Shown one piece after another: positions 15,903-23,898 of a stretch of 64,000 bases of DNA. Source of the DNA: Pseudomonas simiae (GTDB lineage: Bacteria; Pseudomonadota; Gammaproteobacteria; Pseudomonadales; Pseudomonadaceae); NCBI RefSeq assembly GCF_900111895.1, contig NZ_FOKB01000006.1, positions 299,513-363,512 of the forward strand. Direction: 5' to 3'. Each line of letters starts with the position of its first letter. Positions within the stretch are counted from its first letter, which is position 1. The notes below the pieces were generated by a model that worked only from the letters and a program-made list of their open reading frames with translations, was not told where the DNA came from and made no database searches. Made by a program: the position numbers and the translations under genes.

Positions 15903-18365
15903 CTAGAACAGATCGATCGGCGCCGCCTCATCCGCCGGCAACGGGCTGCCCGGTACAACGCCATTGCCCAGCTCGTTGACCGACGGCGGTGTGTCTTCGC
16001 TCTTGAACAGTTCGAAGTACGCATTCGGCGTGCTTGGCGAGGCCGCGCGGCCACTCACCGGGTCGATGCGCAGGCTGAGGATACCCTCCGGCTCCGGTTG
16101 GGTGTGGGGCGGCTTGTCCTTCAAGGCTGCGCCCATATAACTCATCCAGATCGGCAGCGCGACGGTGCCACCGAACTCGCGGCGACCCAAGCTTTCCGGT
16201 TGGTCATAGCCGGTCCACACGGTGGTCACGTAATCGGCGTTATAACCGGAGAACCAGGCGTCCTTGGACTCGTTGGTGGTACCGGTCTTGCCCGCAATGT
16301 CCGGACGCCCCAGGGCCAGGGCGCGGCGGCCGGTGCCCTTCTTGATCACGTCTTCAAGGATGCTGTTGAGGATGTAGGTGGTACGGCCATCCACGATGCG
16401 CTCGGCCACGGCGGGCGTCTGCGGTTCGGTTGCAGCAGCGTTGGTGGCCGGCGTGGTGCCAGGGGCCGGCTCGATGGTGATGCCGCCATTGCTCGGCGCC
16501 GCCAGGCCATCAGTCGCCGCTACACCGTTGACCACATCACCCGGCACGCGTGGCGGGTTGGCGGTGAACAGGGTGTCGCCGTTGCGGCTTTCAATCTTGT
16601 CGATCAGGTACGGCGCGATCTTGTAGCCGCCGTTGGCAAAGGTGCTCCAGCCCGTGGCGATTTCCATCGGCGTCAGGGTCGCAGTGCCCAGGGCCAGGGA
16701 CAGGTTCGGCGGCAGGTCTGACTTGGAGAAGCCAAAGCGCGTCATGTAATCGATGGTCTTGCCGACGCCCATCGCCTGCAGCAAGCGGATCGACACCAGG
16801 TTGCGCGACTTGTACAGCGCCTCGCGGATACGGATCGGGCCGAGGAAGGTGTTGGTATCGTTCTTCGGACGCCAGACCTTGTCCAGGTACTCGTCGACAA
16901 ACACGATCGGCGCATCGTTGACCAGGCTGGCGGCGGTGTAGCCGTTGTCCAGCGCGGCACTGTAGATGAACGGTTTGAAGCTCGAGCCCGGCTGGCGCTT
17001 GGCCTGGGTCGCACGGTTGTAGTTGCTCTGTTCGAACGCGAAGCCGCCGACCAGGGCGCGAATCGCACCGTTCTGCGGGTCCAGGGAGACCAGGGCGCCT
17101 TGGGCCAACGGCACTTGGCTGAACTTGAGGCTGTCGTCTTTCTGGCGCTGCACGCGGATCAAATCACCCACCTGGGCCACGTCAGACGGCTGCTTGGGCA
17201 GCGCGCCCATGCTGTTGGTGTTCAGGAATGGGCGTGCCCATTTCATGCTGTCCCACGCCACATGGGCTTCGCCAGTGCGGGTCAGCACCTGCAGGCCATC
17301 TTTCTTCACCTGGGTGACGATGGCCGGCTCCAGGCCGCTGATGGCGCGTTGTTTGCCCAGTTCGGTGGTCCAGGCGCTCAGGGTCTTGCCCGGCAGGCGC
17401 GACTCAGGGCCCCGGTAGCCGTGGCGCTGGTCGTAGGTGATCAGGCCTGAGTGCACCGAGTCATTGGCGATTTCCTGCAGGTTGCTCGGCACCGTGGTGG
17501 TCACCCGGAAACCTTCGGTGTACGCCTCGCTGCCATAGCGGCCGACCATCTCGGCGCGCGCCATTTCGGCGATATACGGGGCGTTCACTTCCGGCGTCGG
17601 CACGTGGTAGCTGGCGTTCAACGGTTCGGCGATGGCGCTTTCGTAAGCGGCCTGGTCGATCTTGCCCAGCTTGTACATGCGGCCCAGGATCCAGTCGCGG
17701 CGTTCTTTGCTTCGCGCCGGGTTGGCCAGCGGGTTGAAGCGTGACGGGGCCTTGGGCAGGCCGGCGATCATGGCCATCTGCGCCAGGCTGGCGTCACGGA
17801 TGGACTTGCCATAGTAAACCTGGGAAGCCGCCTCGATCCCGTAGGCACGGTTGCCCAGGTAGATCTTGTTGACGTACAGCTCGAGGATCTCGTCCTTGGT
17901 CAACTGGCGTTCGATCTGCAGTGCCAGGAGGATCTCGGTAGCTTTACGTGAAAAGCTGCGCTCGCTAGTGAGGAAGAAGTTCTTCGCCACCTGCATGGTG
18001 ATGGTGCTGCCGCCGGACTGAATGTGTCCGCTTTTTACCAATTGCGTGGCCGCGCGCACCAGGCTGCTGGGGTCGACGCCATAGTGGTTGGCAAAATTAT
18101 CGTCTTCGGCCGACAGCAGGGCGCTGATGAAATTGGGCGGAATATCGGCAAAACGGATCGGTGTGCGGCGCATTTCGCCGAACTCCGCGATCAGTTTTTC
18201 ATCGCTGCTGTAGACCCGCAAAGGAATCTGCAACTGGATACTTCTGAGGGCCTCTACCGAGGGCAAACCCGGACTAAGGTAGAGGTAGGCCCCGCTGAAT
18301 ACGAGCAGCAGCCCGCAAACGATGGCGACAATGGAGTACCCGAAAAACTTCAGCAGACGAATCAA
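15903..18365 (-). CDS. ponA: Penicillin-binding protein 1A (bifunctional class A PBP)
   Basis: 820 residues. An N-terminal membrane anchor (about 8-30) is followed by the GT51 glycosyltransferase domain (about 55-235; ALLSAEDDNFANHYGVD, GGSTITMQVAKNFFL, EILELYVNKIYLGN). An OB-like insert comes next, then the transpeptidase domain with SxxK in GSSFKP, SxN in SRNLVS and KTG in GKTGTTNESKDAW. It polymerises and cross-links peptidoglycan. Start appears to be a TTG at 18365 (MIRLLKFFGYS), by comparison with Pseudomonas PonA. It is divergent from pilM, the usual mrcA-pilM/hofM arrangement. Confidence 0.97.
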   Translation of the reverse strand: MIRLLKFFGYSIVAIVCGLLLVFSGAYLYLSPGLPSVEALRSIQLQIPLRVYSSDEKLIAEFGEMRRTPIRFADIPPNFISALLSAEDDNFANHYGVDPSSLVRAATQLVKSGHIQSGGSTITMQVAKNFFLTSERSFSRKATEILLALQIERQLTKDEILELYVNKIYLGNRAYGIEAASQVYYGKSIRDASLAQMAMIAGLPKAPSRFNPLANPARSKERRDWILGRMYKLGKIDQAAYESAIAEPLNASYHVPTPEVNAPYIAEMARAEMVGRYGSEAYTEGFRVTTTVPSNLQEIANDSVHSGLITYDQRHGYRGPESRLPGKTLSAWTTELGKQRAISGLEPAIVTQVKKDGLQVLTRTGEAHVAWDSMKWARPFLNTNSMGALPKQPSDVAQVGDLIRVQRQKDDSLKFSQVPLAQGALVSLDPQNGAIRALVGGFAFEQSNYNRATQAKRQPGSSFKPFIYSAALDNGYTAASLVNDAPIVFVDEYLDKVWRPKNDTNTFLGPIRIREALYKSRNLVSIRLLQAMGVGKTIDYMTRFGFSKSDLPPNLSLALGTATLTPMEIATGWSTFANGGYKIAPYLIDKIESRNGDTLFTANPPRVPGDVVNGVAATDGLAAPSNGGITIEPAPGTTPATNAAATEPQTPAVAERIVDGRTTYILNSILEDVIKKGTGRRALALGRPDIAGKTGTTNESKDAWFSGYNADYVTTVWTGYDQPESLGRREFGGTVALPIWMSYMGAALKDKPPHTQPEPEGILSLRIDPVSGRAASPSTPNAYFELFKSEDTPPSVNELGNGVVPGSPLPADEAAPIDLF

Positions 18366-18583
18366 GGCTTTTGGATTTCCAGAGAAAAGAATGAGTTAGG
18401 CCTCGGGGCATGCATGGCAAACGATGGATCGACCCGAGCTGCAGATAAAAAGCGGGAAAAAACGCTGGGCATTAAAGCATTTTTCGACTTGGGGCGTCAT
18501 TCGCACCTGTTCAACAAGTCGACCGAATGCATGGCGCCCAGCGGCAATCAGGCGGTATGACAGACAAAGCTTTAGGGAGTTTT

Positions 18584-19237
18584 ATGGCAAAAGGATTTTT
18601 CACGGGAAAAGCTCGCACCTTGCTGGGTGTCGACATCAATGACACGGCCATCCGCTTGATCGAGCTGGGCCGTTCACCTTCAGGTTTCAACATTCAAGGC
18701 TACGTCACGCAGGCGTTGCCGGCGCAAACGGTGGTCGACGGCACACTCCTTGATCTTGAAGGCGTAGGGCGCGCTTTGCGCAGCGCGTGGTCGCGGTTGT
18801 CGACATCGGTTCGTGGCGCTGCCGCTGCCGTGGCCGGGCCCTCGGTGATCACGCGGATGATTGATCTGGAAGCCGGCCTCACCGACGATGAGATGGCCTG
18901 GATGATCCAGATGGAGGCAGACCAGTACATTCCTTATCCGCTGGATGACGTGGCTATCGACTTTCAAGTGCGTGGGCCGACGGCCCTGGACCCGAACCGG
19001 GTCGAGGTATTGCTGGCCGCCTGCTTGAAGGAACAAGTGGAAGCCCGCGAGGCGGTTTTGGCCTTGGCGGGGCTGGTGCCGAAGGTGATCGATGTCGAAG
19101 CGTTTGCATTGGCGCGCGCTTGCAGTCAGGATTTCGCCAGCTTCACGCCGAGTCATCGCGTCGATGGTGCACAATGGGCCGTGGATGCCCAGGGGATGGG
19201 AATTGCTTGCGGGTTGGCCCTGAGGAGTTTCGCTTGA
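18584..19237 (+). CDS. pilM: PilM-like type IV pilus assembly protein with an internal deletion
   Basis: 217 residues against about 354 for standard PilM. The N-terminal actin-like part is intact (TLLGVDINDTAIRLIELG..., then ITRMIDLEAGLTDDEM, EADQYIPYPLDDVAIDFQV, LLAACLKEQVEAREA, KVIDVEAFALARA). After that the protein jumps through about 25 unmatched residues to the family's very last segment, GIACGLALRSFA. About 130 residues of the ATP-binding second half are missing, yet the frame is open and the end is preserved. E. coli HofM is also short. First gene of the pilMNOPQ operon; its TGA overlaps the pilN start. A working ATPase fold is doubtful. Confidence 0.85.
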   Translation: MAKGFFTGKARTLLGVDINDTAIRLIELGRSPSGFNIQGYVTQALPAQTVVDGTLLDLEGVGRALRSAWSRLSTSVRGAAAAVAGPSVITRMIDLEAGLTDDEMAWMIQMEADQYIPYPLDDVAIDFQVRGPTALDPNRVEVLLAACLKEQVEAREAVLALAGLVPKVIDVEAFALARACSQDFASFTPSHRVDGAQWAVDAQGMGIACGLALRSFA

Positions 19238-19788
19238 AGACACGAATCAACCTACTGCCTTGGCGCCAGGCGCTGGCAGAGCGGCGACGCAAGTATCTAC
19301 TGGCGTGCTTGCTGGCGTTCGCCTGTGCGGCGCTCGCGGCCGTTTGGCTGGCGGACCAGGTGATCGACCGGGCCATCGATCGTCAAGTGACCCGCAATGA
19401 CCATCTGGGCAAGGAGATCGTCGGCCTGGATTCACGCATCAAGACCATCGACGATCTGCAGGAGCAAAGCCAGCAGTTGGCGCAACGCATGAAAGTCGTT
19501 CAAGACCTGCATGATGCCCGCTCGTCCGGTGCTCAACTGTTGGACCAACTGGCGCGCGCGGTCCCCGACGGCGTGCACCTGCATGAGGTGGTGGCCAAGG
19601 GGGATACGGTCAGTATCAGCGGCAGCGCTGAATCCAGCCAGGACATCGCTCAATTGATGCGCCGCCTGGAAGCCGCGGAAGGCGCCCATTCCACTCGGTT
19701 GCAGCATGTGCGAACGGATGGCGCGCGCGGCAACAATCAATTCCAGCTGATGGTGCGTCAGGGAGAGTCCTCCGAGGCTCAACCTTGA
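19234..19788 (+). CDS. pilN: PilN-like type IV pilus inner-membrane assembly protein
   Basis: 184 residues beginning at a TTG that overlaps the pilM stop (TTGA), with GAGGAG 8 bases upstream. The N-terminus TRINLLPWR is the conserved cytoplasmic motif that PilM grips. It is followed by one membrane helix (about 22-42), a coiled coil and a periplasmic ferredoxin-like fold. Normally it forms the PilMNOP alignment complex with PilO. The conserved PilM-binding motif suggests the interaction persists despite the shortened PilM. Confidence 0.9.
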   Translation: MKTRINLLPWRQALAERRRKYLLACLLAFACAALAAVWLADQVIDRAIDRQVTRNDHLGKEIVGLDSRIKTIDDLQEQSQQLAQRMKVVQDLHDARSSGAQLLDQLARAVPDGVHLHEVVAKGDTVSISGSAESSQDIAQLMRRLEAAEGAHSTRLQHVRTDGARGNNQFQLMVRQGESSEAQP

Positions 19789-20744
19789 GCCTGCCAAGGC
19801 TCAATCTTTCTGCACTCACTCACAACGCTGCAAAATGGTCCCTACCTGGCAAGGCCCTGTTGGGTTGTGCGCTGGCGGGCGTGGTGTTTGTGGTGGGCGA
19901 CCTTGTGTACCTGAGCCCTTCGCGGGAACGGTTGCACCAGGTCGAGGCGCGGGAAGTGGCCCTGCAGCAGCAAGTCGCACAAAAGACTGGGCTGGCCGCC
20001 AGCCTTGCAGCGCGTACGCAGCAGCTCCAACTGATGCAAGCGAAGGTCGACGAACGTTTGCAGGCGTTGCCTGGCGAGTCCGAGATGCCTGGTTTGCTGG
20101 AAGACATCGCGCGTCTGGCGCTGGCCAACGGGTTGGTGGTCGAGAGCGTCACGCCTTTGGATGCGTTGTCCAGGTCGTTCTTTCACGAACAACCCGTGCA
20201 GGTCGGCGTCGCGGGGGCTTATCACGACCTGGCGATGTTCCTGGCGGGCCTGGGTGGCCTGTCGCGCATCGCCACGGTGCACGATGTGGTGCTTCGGCGT
20301 GACGGCAAGCGGTTGCGCCTTGACGTGCTGGCCAAGACTTACTGGCATGCGCAGGGCGGTGGGCGGCTTGTACAGCGGCAGCCCTTTGCCTACGACTCGT
20401 CCGCGTTGCGTGATCCATTTCACCGGCTTGCGGTGCAGGTCGATCATTTGAAGGGGCGCCCGGCCCGTGCGCCGGACTTTGCCCGGCCACGTGGCGTGCT
20501 GGAAAACCTTGCAGTGGACCAGTTTGAAATGGTTGGCACGCTGTCTCGTGGGGTGCAGGTTTTTGCTCTGCTACGTGCCTCGTCCAAGGTGCATCGCCTG
20601 ACGGTCGGGGACTACCTGGGGCCCGACCATGGCCGAGTCACGGCCATTCATGAGCGCTCCGTAGAACTGGTCGAGCTGTTTCCCGATGGTCAGGGGGCAT
20701 GGCTGGAACGCCCGCGAACCCTGGTGCTAAACATCAACTCATAA
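19785..20744 (+). CDS. pilO: PilO-PilP fusion protein of the pilus/secretin alignment complex
   Basis: 319 residues. Residues 1-195 match PilO: a membrane helix at about 25-45, a coiled coil, then a periplasmic domain with LLEDIARLALANGLVVESV and GAYHDLAMFLAGLGGLSRI. From about residue 205 the sequence turns into PilP: YDSSALRDPFH, RPRGVLENLAVDQFEMVGTLSRG, VHRLTVGDYLGPDHGRVTAI and GAWLERPRTLVLN. No stop, start, ribosome site or lipoprotein signal separates the two. PilP is normally a separate outer-membrane-directed lipoprotein contacting PilQ; here it is tethered to the inner membrane. The start is a TTG overlapping the pilN stop. Confidence 0.9.
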   Translation: MSLPRLNLSALTHNAAKWSLPGKALLGCALAGVVFVVGDLVYLSPSRERLHQVEAREVALQQQVAQKTGLAASLAARTQQLQLMQAKVDERLQALPGESEMPGLLEDIARLALANGLVVESVTPLDALSRSFFHEQPVQVGVAGAYHDLAMFLAGLGGLSRIATVHDVVLRRDGKRLRLDVLAKTYWHAQGGGRLVQRQPFAYDSSALRDPFHRLAVQVDHLKGRPARAPDFARPRGVLENLAVDQFEMVGTLSRGVQVFALLRASSKVHRLTVGDYLGPDHGRVTAIHERSVELVELFPDGQGAWLERPRTLVLNINS

Positions 20745-20756
20745 CGGAATCAAACA

Positions 20757-22139
20757 ATGAAAAGGACTTTCTCGTCCTTCGGTGTGGCGCTATGGATAGC
20801 GTTCACGGCACCGATGGCTGCTGCTGTGCCCAATCGTGTAGATCTGATCCAGTTGCCGCCTCCCGGCGGTACCACGCTGAACGCCTACACAGGCGACAAG
20901 CTCAGCCTCAACTTCCAGAGCATCGAGTTGCGCACGGCGTTGCAACAAATTGCCGATGTGGCGGGCCTCAATCTGGTTGCCAGTGACGATGTGCAGGGTT
21001 CGATCACCCTGCGCCTCAAGGATGTGCCCTGGGATCAGGCGCTGGACCTGGTGCTGCAAGCCAAGGGCCTGGACAAGCGGGTGAAGGCCGGCGTGTTGTT
21101 GGTGGCGCCGTCCGAGGAACTGGCTGCGCGCGAGCTGCTCACGCTGGAATCGCGAAAGCAGATGGCCGAGCTGGCGCCGTTGCGCCGCGAGCTGCTGCAA
21201 GTCAATTACGCCAAGGCGGCAGACCTGGCCAAGTTGTTCCAGTCGGTCACCGGCCTTGAGGGCGTGACCGATGAGCGTGGTTCGGTGGCGGTGGATGATC
21301 GCACCAACAACATCATCGCCTACCAGACTGTCGAGCGACTGGAGGAACTGCGACGGATCGTGGCGCAGCTGGATATTCCCGTGCGCCAGGTGATGATCGA
21401 GGCGCGGATTGTCGAGGCCAATGTCGATTACGACAAAAGCCTGGGCGCGCGCTGGGGTGGGCGGCTCAATCGGGGTAACTGGGGCGCGGGTGGCATTGCG
21501 AAACCTCCGCCTGAGGGCGCCGCACCGCCGGAAAACCCACCCCCATCACCTTTTGTGGACTTGGGATCACTCACCGGCACCTCGGGCCTGGGCATTGCCT
21601 ATATCACCGACAACCTGTTGCTGGACCTGGAGCTCACCGCCATGGAGAAAACCGGCAACGGCGAAATCGTCTCGCAACCCAAGGTGGTCACTTCCGACAA
21701 AGAAACCGCACGCATCCTCAAGGGCACCGAGATTCCCTACCAGGAATCCAGCTCCAGCGGCGCTACGTCAGTGTCGTTCAAGGAGGCCTCGCTGTCGTTG
21801 GAAGTCACCCCGCAGATCACCCCCGATGACCGCGTGATCATGGAGGTCAAGGTCACCAAGGATGAGCCCGACTACTTGAACAAACTCAACGACGTGCCGC
21901 CGATCAAGAAGAACGAGGTCAACGCCAAGGTATTGGTCAAGGATGGCGAGACCATCGTGATCGGCGGAGTTTTCTCCAATACCCAGAGCAAAGTGGTAGA
22001 TAAAGTGCCATTTTTGGGCGATGTGCCGTATCTTGGCCGCCTTTTCCGGCGCGATGTGCTGGCGGAGAAAAAATCCGAGCTGCTGGTATTCCTGACTCCG
22101 CGTATTATGAATAACCAGGCGATTGCTGTGAGTCGTTGA
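20757..22139 (+). CDS. pilQ: Short PilQ/HofQ-like secretin
   Basis: 460 residues against roughly 700 for P. aeruginosa PilQ. Signal peptide (1-23), then directly the N0/STN-like domain (LNFQSIELRTALQQIADVAGLNLV), an N1 domain, and the C-terminal secretin barrel (...MEKTGNGEIVSQPKVVTSDKETARILKGTEIPY..., VPFLGDVPYLGRLFRR, ELLVFLTPRIM). The AMIN peptidoglycan-binding repeats of full PilQ are absent. Size and layout resemble E. coli HofQ and Haemophilus ComE. Last gene of the operon, 4 bp before aroK. Confidence 0.92.
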   Translation: MKRTFSSFGVALWIAFTAPMAAAVPNRVDLIQLPPPGGTTLNAYTGDKLSLNFQSIELRTALQQIADVAGLNLVASDDVQGSITLRLKDVPWDQALDLVLQAKGLDKRVKAGVLLVAPSEELAARELLTLESRKQMAELAPLRRELLQVNYAKAADLAKLFQSVTGLEGVTDERGSVAVDDRTNNIIAYQTVERLEELRRIVAQLDIPVRQVMIEARIVEANVDYDKSLGARWGGRLNRGNWGAGGIAKPPPEGAAPPENPPPSPFVDLGSLTGTSGLGIAYITDNLLLDLELTAMEKTGNGEIVSQPKVVTSDKETARILKGTEIPYQESSSSGATSVSFKEASLSLEVTPQITPDDRVIMEVKVTKDEPDYLNKLNDVPPIKKNEVNAKVLVKDGETIVIGGVFSNTQSKVVDKVPFLGDVPYLGRLFRRDVLAEKKSELLVFLTPRIMNNQAIAVSR

Positions 22140-22143
22140 TTCT

Positions 22144-22662
22144 GTGCGAAATTTGATTCTTGTAGGACCGATGGGGGCTGGAAAAAGCACCATCGGCCGT
22201 TTGCTGGCCAAAGAGCTGCGCCTGCCGTTCAAAGATTCCGACAAGGAAATTGAATTGCGCACGGGTGCCAATATCCCATGGATCTTCGATAAGGAAGGCG
22301 AACTGGGCTTTCGTGACCGCGAGCAGGCGATGATTGCCGAGCTGTGCGGCTGCGATGGCGTGGTATTGGCGACCGGCGGCGGTGCGGTGATGCGCGATGA
22401 AAACCGCCGCGCGTTGCATGCCGGTGGTCGGGTGGTCTATCTGCATGCCTCGGTCGAGCAGCAGGTGGGCCGCACCGCCCGCGATCGCAATCGTCCGTTG
22501 CTGCGCACGGCCAACCCGGAGAAAACCCTGCGGGACCTGCTCACGCTGCGCGATCCGCTGTATCGGGAAATCGCCGATCTGGTGGTGGAAACCGATGAGC
22601 GGCCACCCCGGATGGTGGTCCTCGACATTCTTGAGCGCCTGCAACGGCTGCCACCCCGTTAA
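22144..22662 (+). CDS. aroK: Shikimate kinase
   Basis: 172-residue P-loop kinase that phosphorylates shikimate at O3. Walker A GPMGAGKST (8-16), shikimate-binding DSDKEIE and RDRE, GGG in ATGGGAVM, and lid RDRNRPLL. The start is GTG at 22144, four bases after pilQ. aroK-aroB after the pil secretin gene is standard in gammaproteobacteria. Confidence 0.97.
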   Translation: MRNLILVGPMGAGKSTIGRLLAKELRLPFKDSDKEIELRTGANIPWIFDKEGELGFRDREQAMIAELCGCDGVVLATGGGAVMRDENRRALHAGGRVVYLHASVEQQVGRTARDRNRPLLRTANPEKTLRDLLTLRDPLYREIADLVVETDERPPRMVVLDILERLQRLPPR

Positions 22663-22787
22663 AGCCCGGCTCGAAATGCGCTATTCTCGGCGGCGCGCTA
22701 TCACCCTGTGGGGTGTGGCGTAGAGCCATCAGGTGACGTCAGATCTTGACGTCGTCGGTCGTCACTCCATCTCTAACGCGGGGACAC

Positions 22788-23888
22788 ATGCAGACACTTA
22801 AGGTCGATCTAGGCGAGCGCAGCTACCCGATCCATATTGGCGAAGGTCTGCTGGACCAGCCCGAGTTGCTCGCACCGCATATTGCCGGGCGGCAAGTGGC
22901 GATCATCTCCAACGAAACGGTCGCGCCGCTGTATCTTGAGCGTCTGAGCCGCAGCCTGGCGGCGTATTCGGTGATCTCGGTGATCCTGCCCGACGGCGAA
23001 GCCCACAAGAACTGGGAAACCCTGCAACTGATTTTTGATGGCCTGCTGACTGCACGCCATGATCGCCGTACTACTGTGATCGCCCTAGGCGGCGGTGTAA
23101 TCGGCGATATGGCCGGTTTTGCGGCGGCCTGCTACCAGCGCGGCGTGGACTTTATCCAGGTGCCGACCACCTTGCTGTCCCAGGTCGATTCGTCGGTGGG
23201 CGGCAAGACCGGCATCAACCACCCGCTGGGCAAAAACATGGTGGGCGCGTTCTACCAGCCTCAAGCCGTGCTGATCGACACCGCGACCCTCAACACCTTG
23301 CCGCCGCGCGAGCTGTCGGCGGGCTTGGCGGAAGTCATCAAGTACGGGTTGATCTGCGACGAGCCCTTCCTGACCTGGCTGGAAGAACATGTGGATGCCC
23401 TGCGCAACCTGGACCAGGCGGCACTCACTGAAGCGATTTCGCGCTCCTGCGCCGCCAAGGCGCTGGTGGTGAATGCCGACGAACGGGAGTCCGGTGTGCG
23501 GGCCACCTTGAACCTGGGCCACACCTTCGGCCATGCGATCGAAACGCACATGGGCTATGGTGTGTGGTTGCATGGAGAGGCTGTAGCGGCTGGCACGGTG
23601 ATGGCGTTGGAGATGTCGCAGCGTCTGGGCTGGATCAGCGCCCAGGAGCGTGATCGTGGCATCCGCCTGTTCCAGCGCGCCGGTTTGCCGGTCATTCCGC
23701 CGGAGGAGATGACTGAGGCGGATTTCCTCGAACATATGGCAATAGACAAGAAAGTGATCGACGGTCGACTGCGACTGGTGCTGCTGCGCCACATGGGCGA
23801 AGCAGTGGTGACCGACGATTATCCGAAAGAGATTTTACAGGCCACGCTGGGAGCGGATTACCGCGCCCTGGCCCAGCTTAAAGGTTAA
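22788..23888 (+). CDS. aroB: 3-dehydroquinate synthase
   Basis: 366 residues. NAD- and metal-dependent cyclisation of DAHP to 3-dehydroquinate, second step of the shikimate pathway. NAD-binding GGGVIGDMAGFAAACYQRG is present; metal ligands are expected in LAEVIKYG, LGHTFGHAIE and HGEAVAAG. Start MQTLKVDLGERSYPIHIG at 22788 has GGGGA upstream. The 125-bp gap after aroK holds a small CACCC-TGTG-GGGTG hairpin (22702-22715) and paired GACGTC sites. Confidence 0.97.
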   Translation: MQTLKVDLGERSYPIHIGEGLLDQPELLAPHIAGRQVAIISNETVAPLYLERLSRSLAAYSVISVILPDGEAHKNWETLQLIFDGLLTARHDRRTTVIALGGGVIGDMAGFAAACYQRGVDFIQVPTTLLSQVDSSVGGKTGINHPLGKNMVGAFYQPQAVLIDTATLNTLPPRELSAGLAEVIKYGLICDEPFLTWLEEHVDALRNLDQAALTEAISRSCAAKALVVNADERESGVRATLNLGHTFGHAIETHMGYGVWLHGEAVAAGTVMALEMSQRLGWISAQERDRGIRLFQRAGLPVIPPEEMTEADFLEHMAIDKKVIDGRLRLVLLRHMGEAVVTDDYPKEILQATLGADYRALAQLKG

Positions 23889-23898
23889 TAAGATCCCG

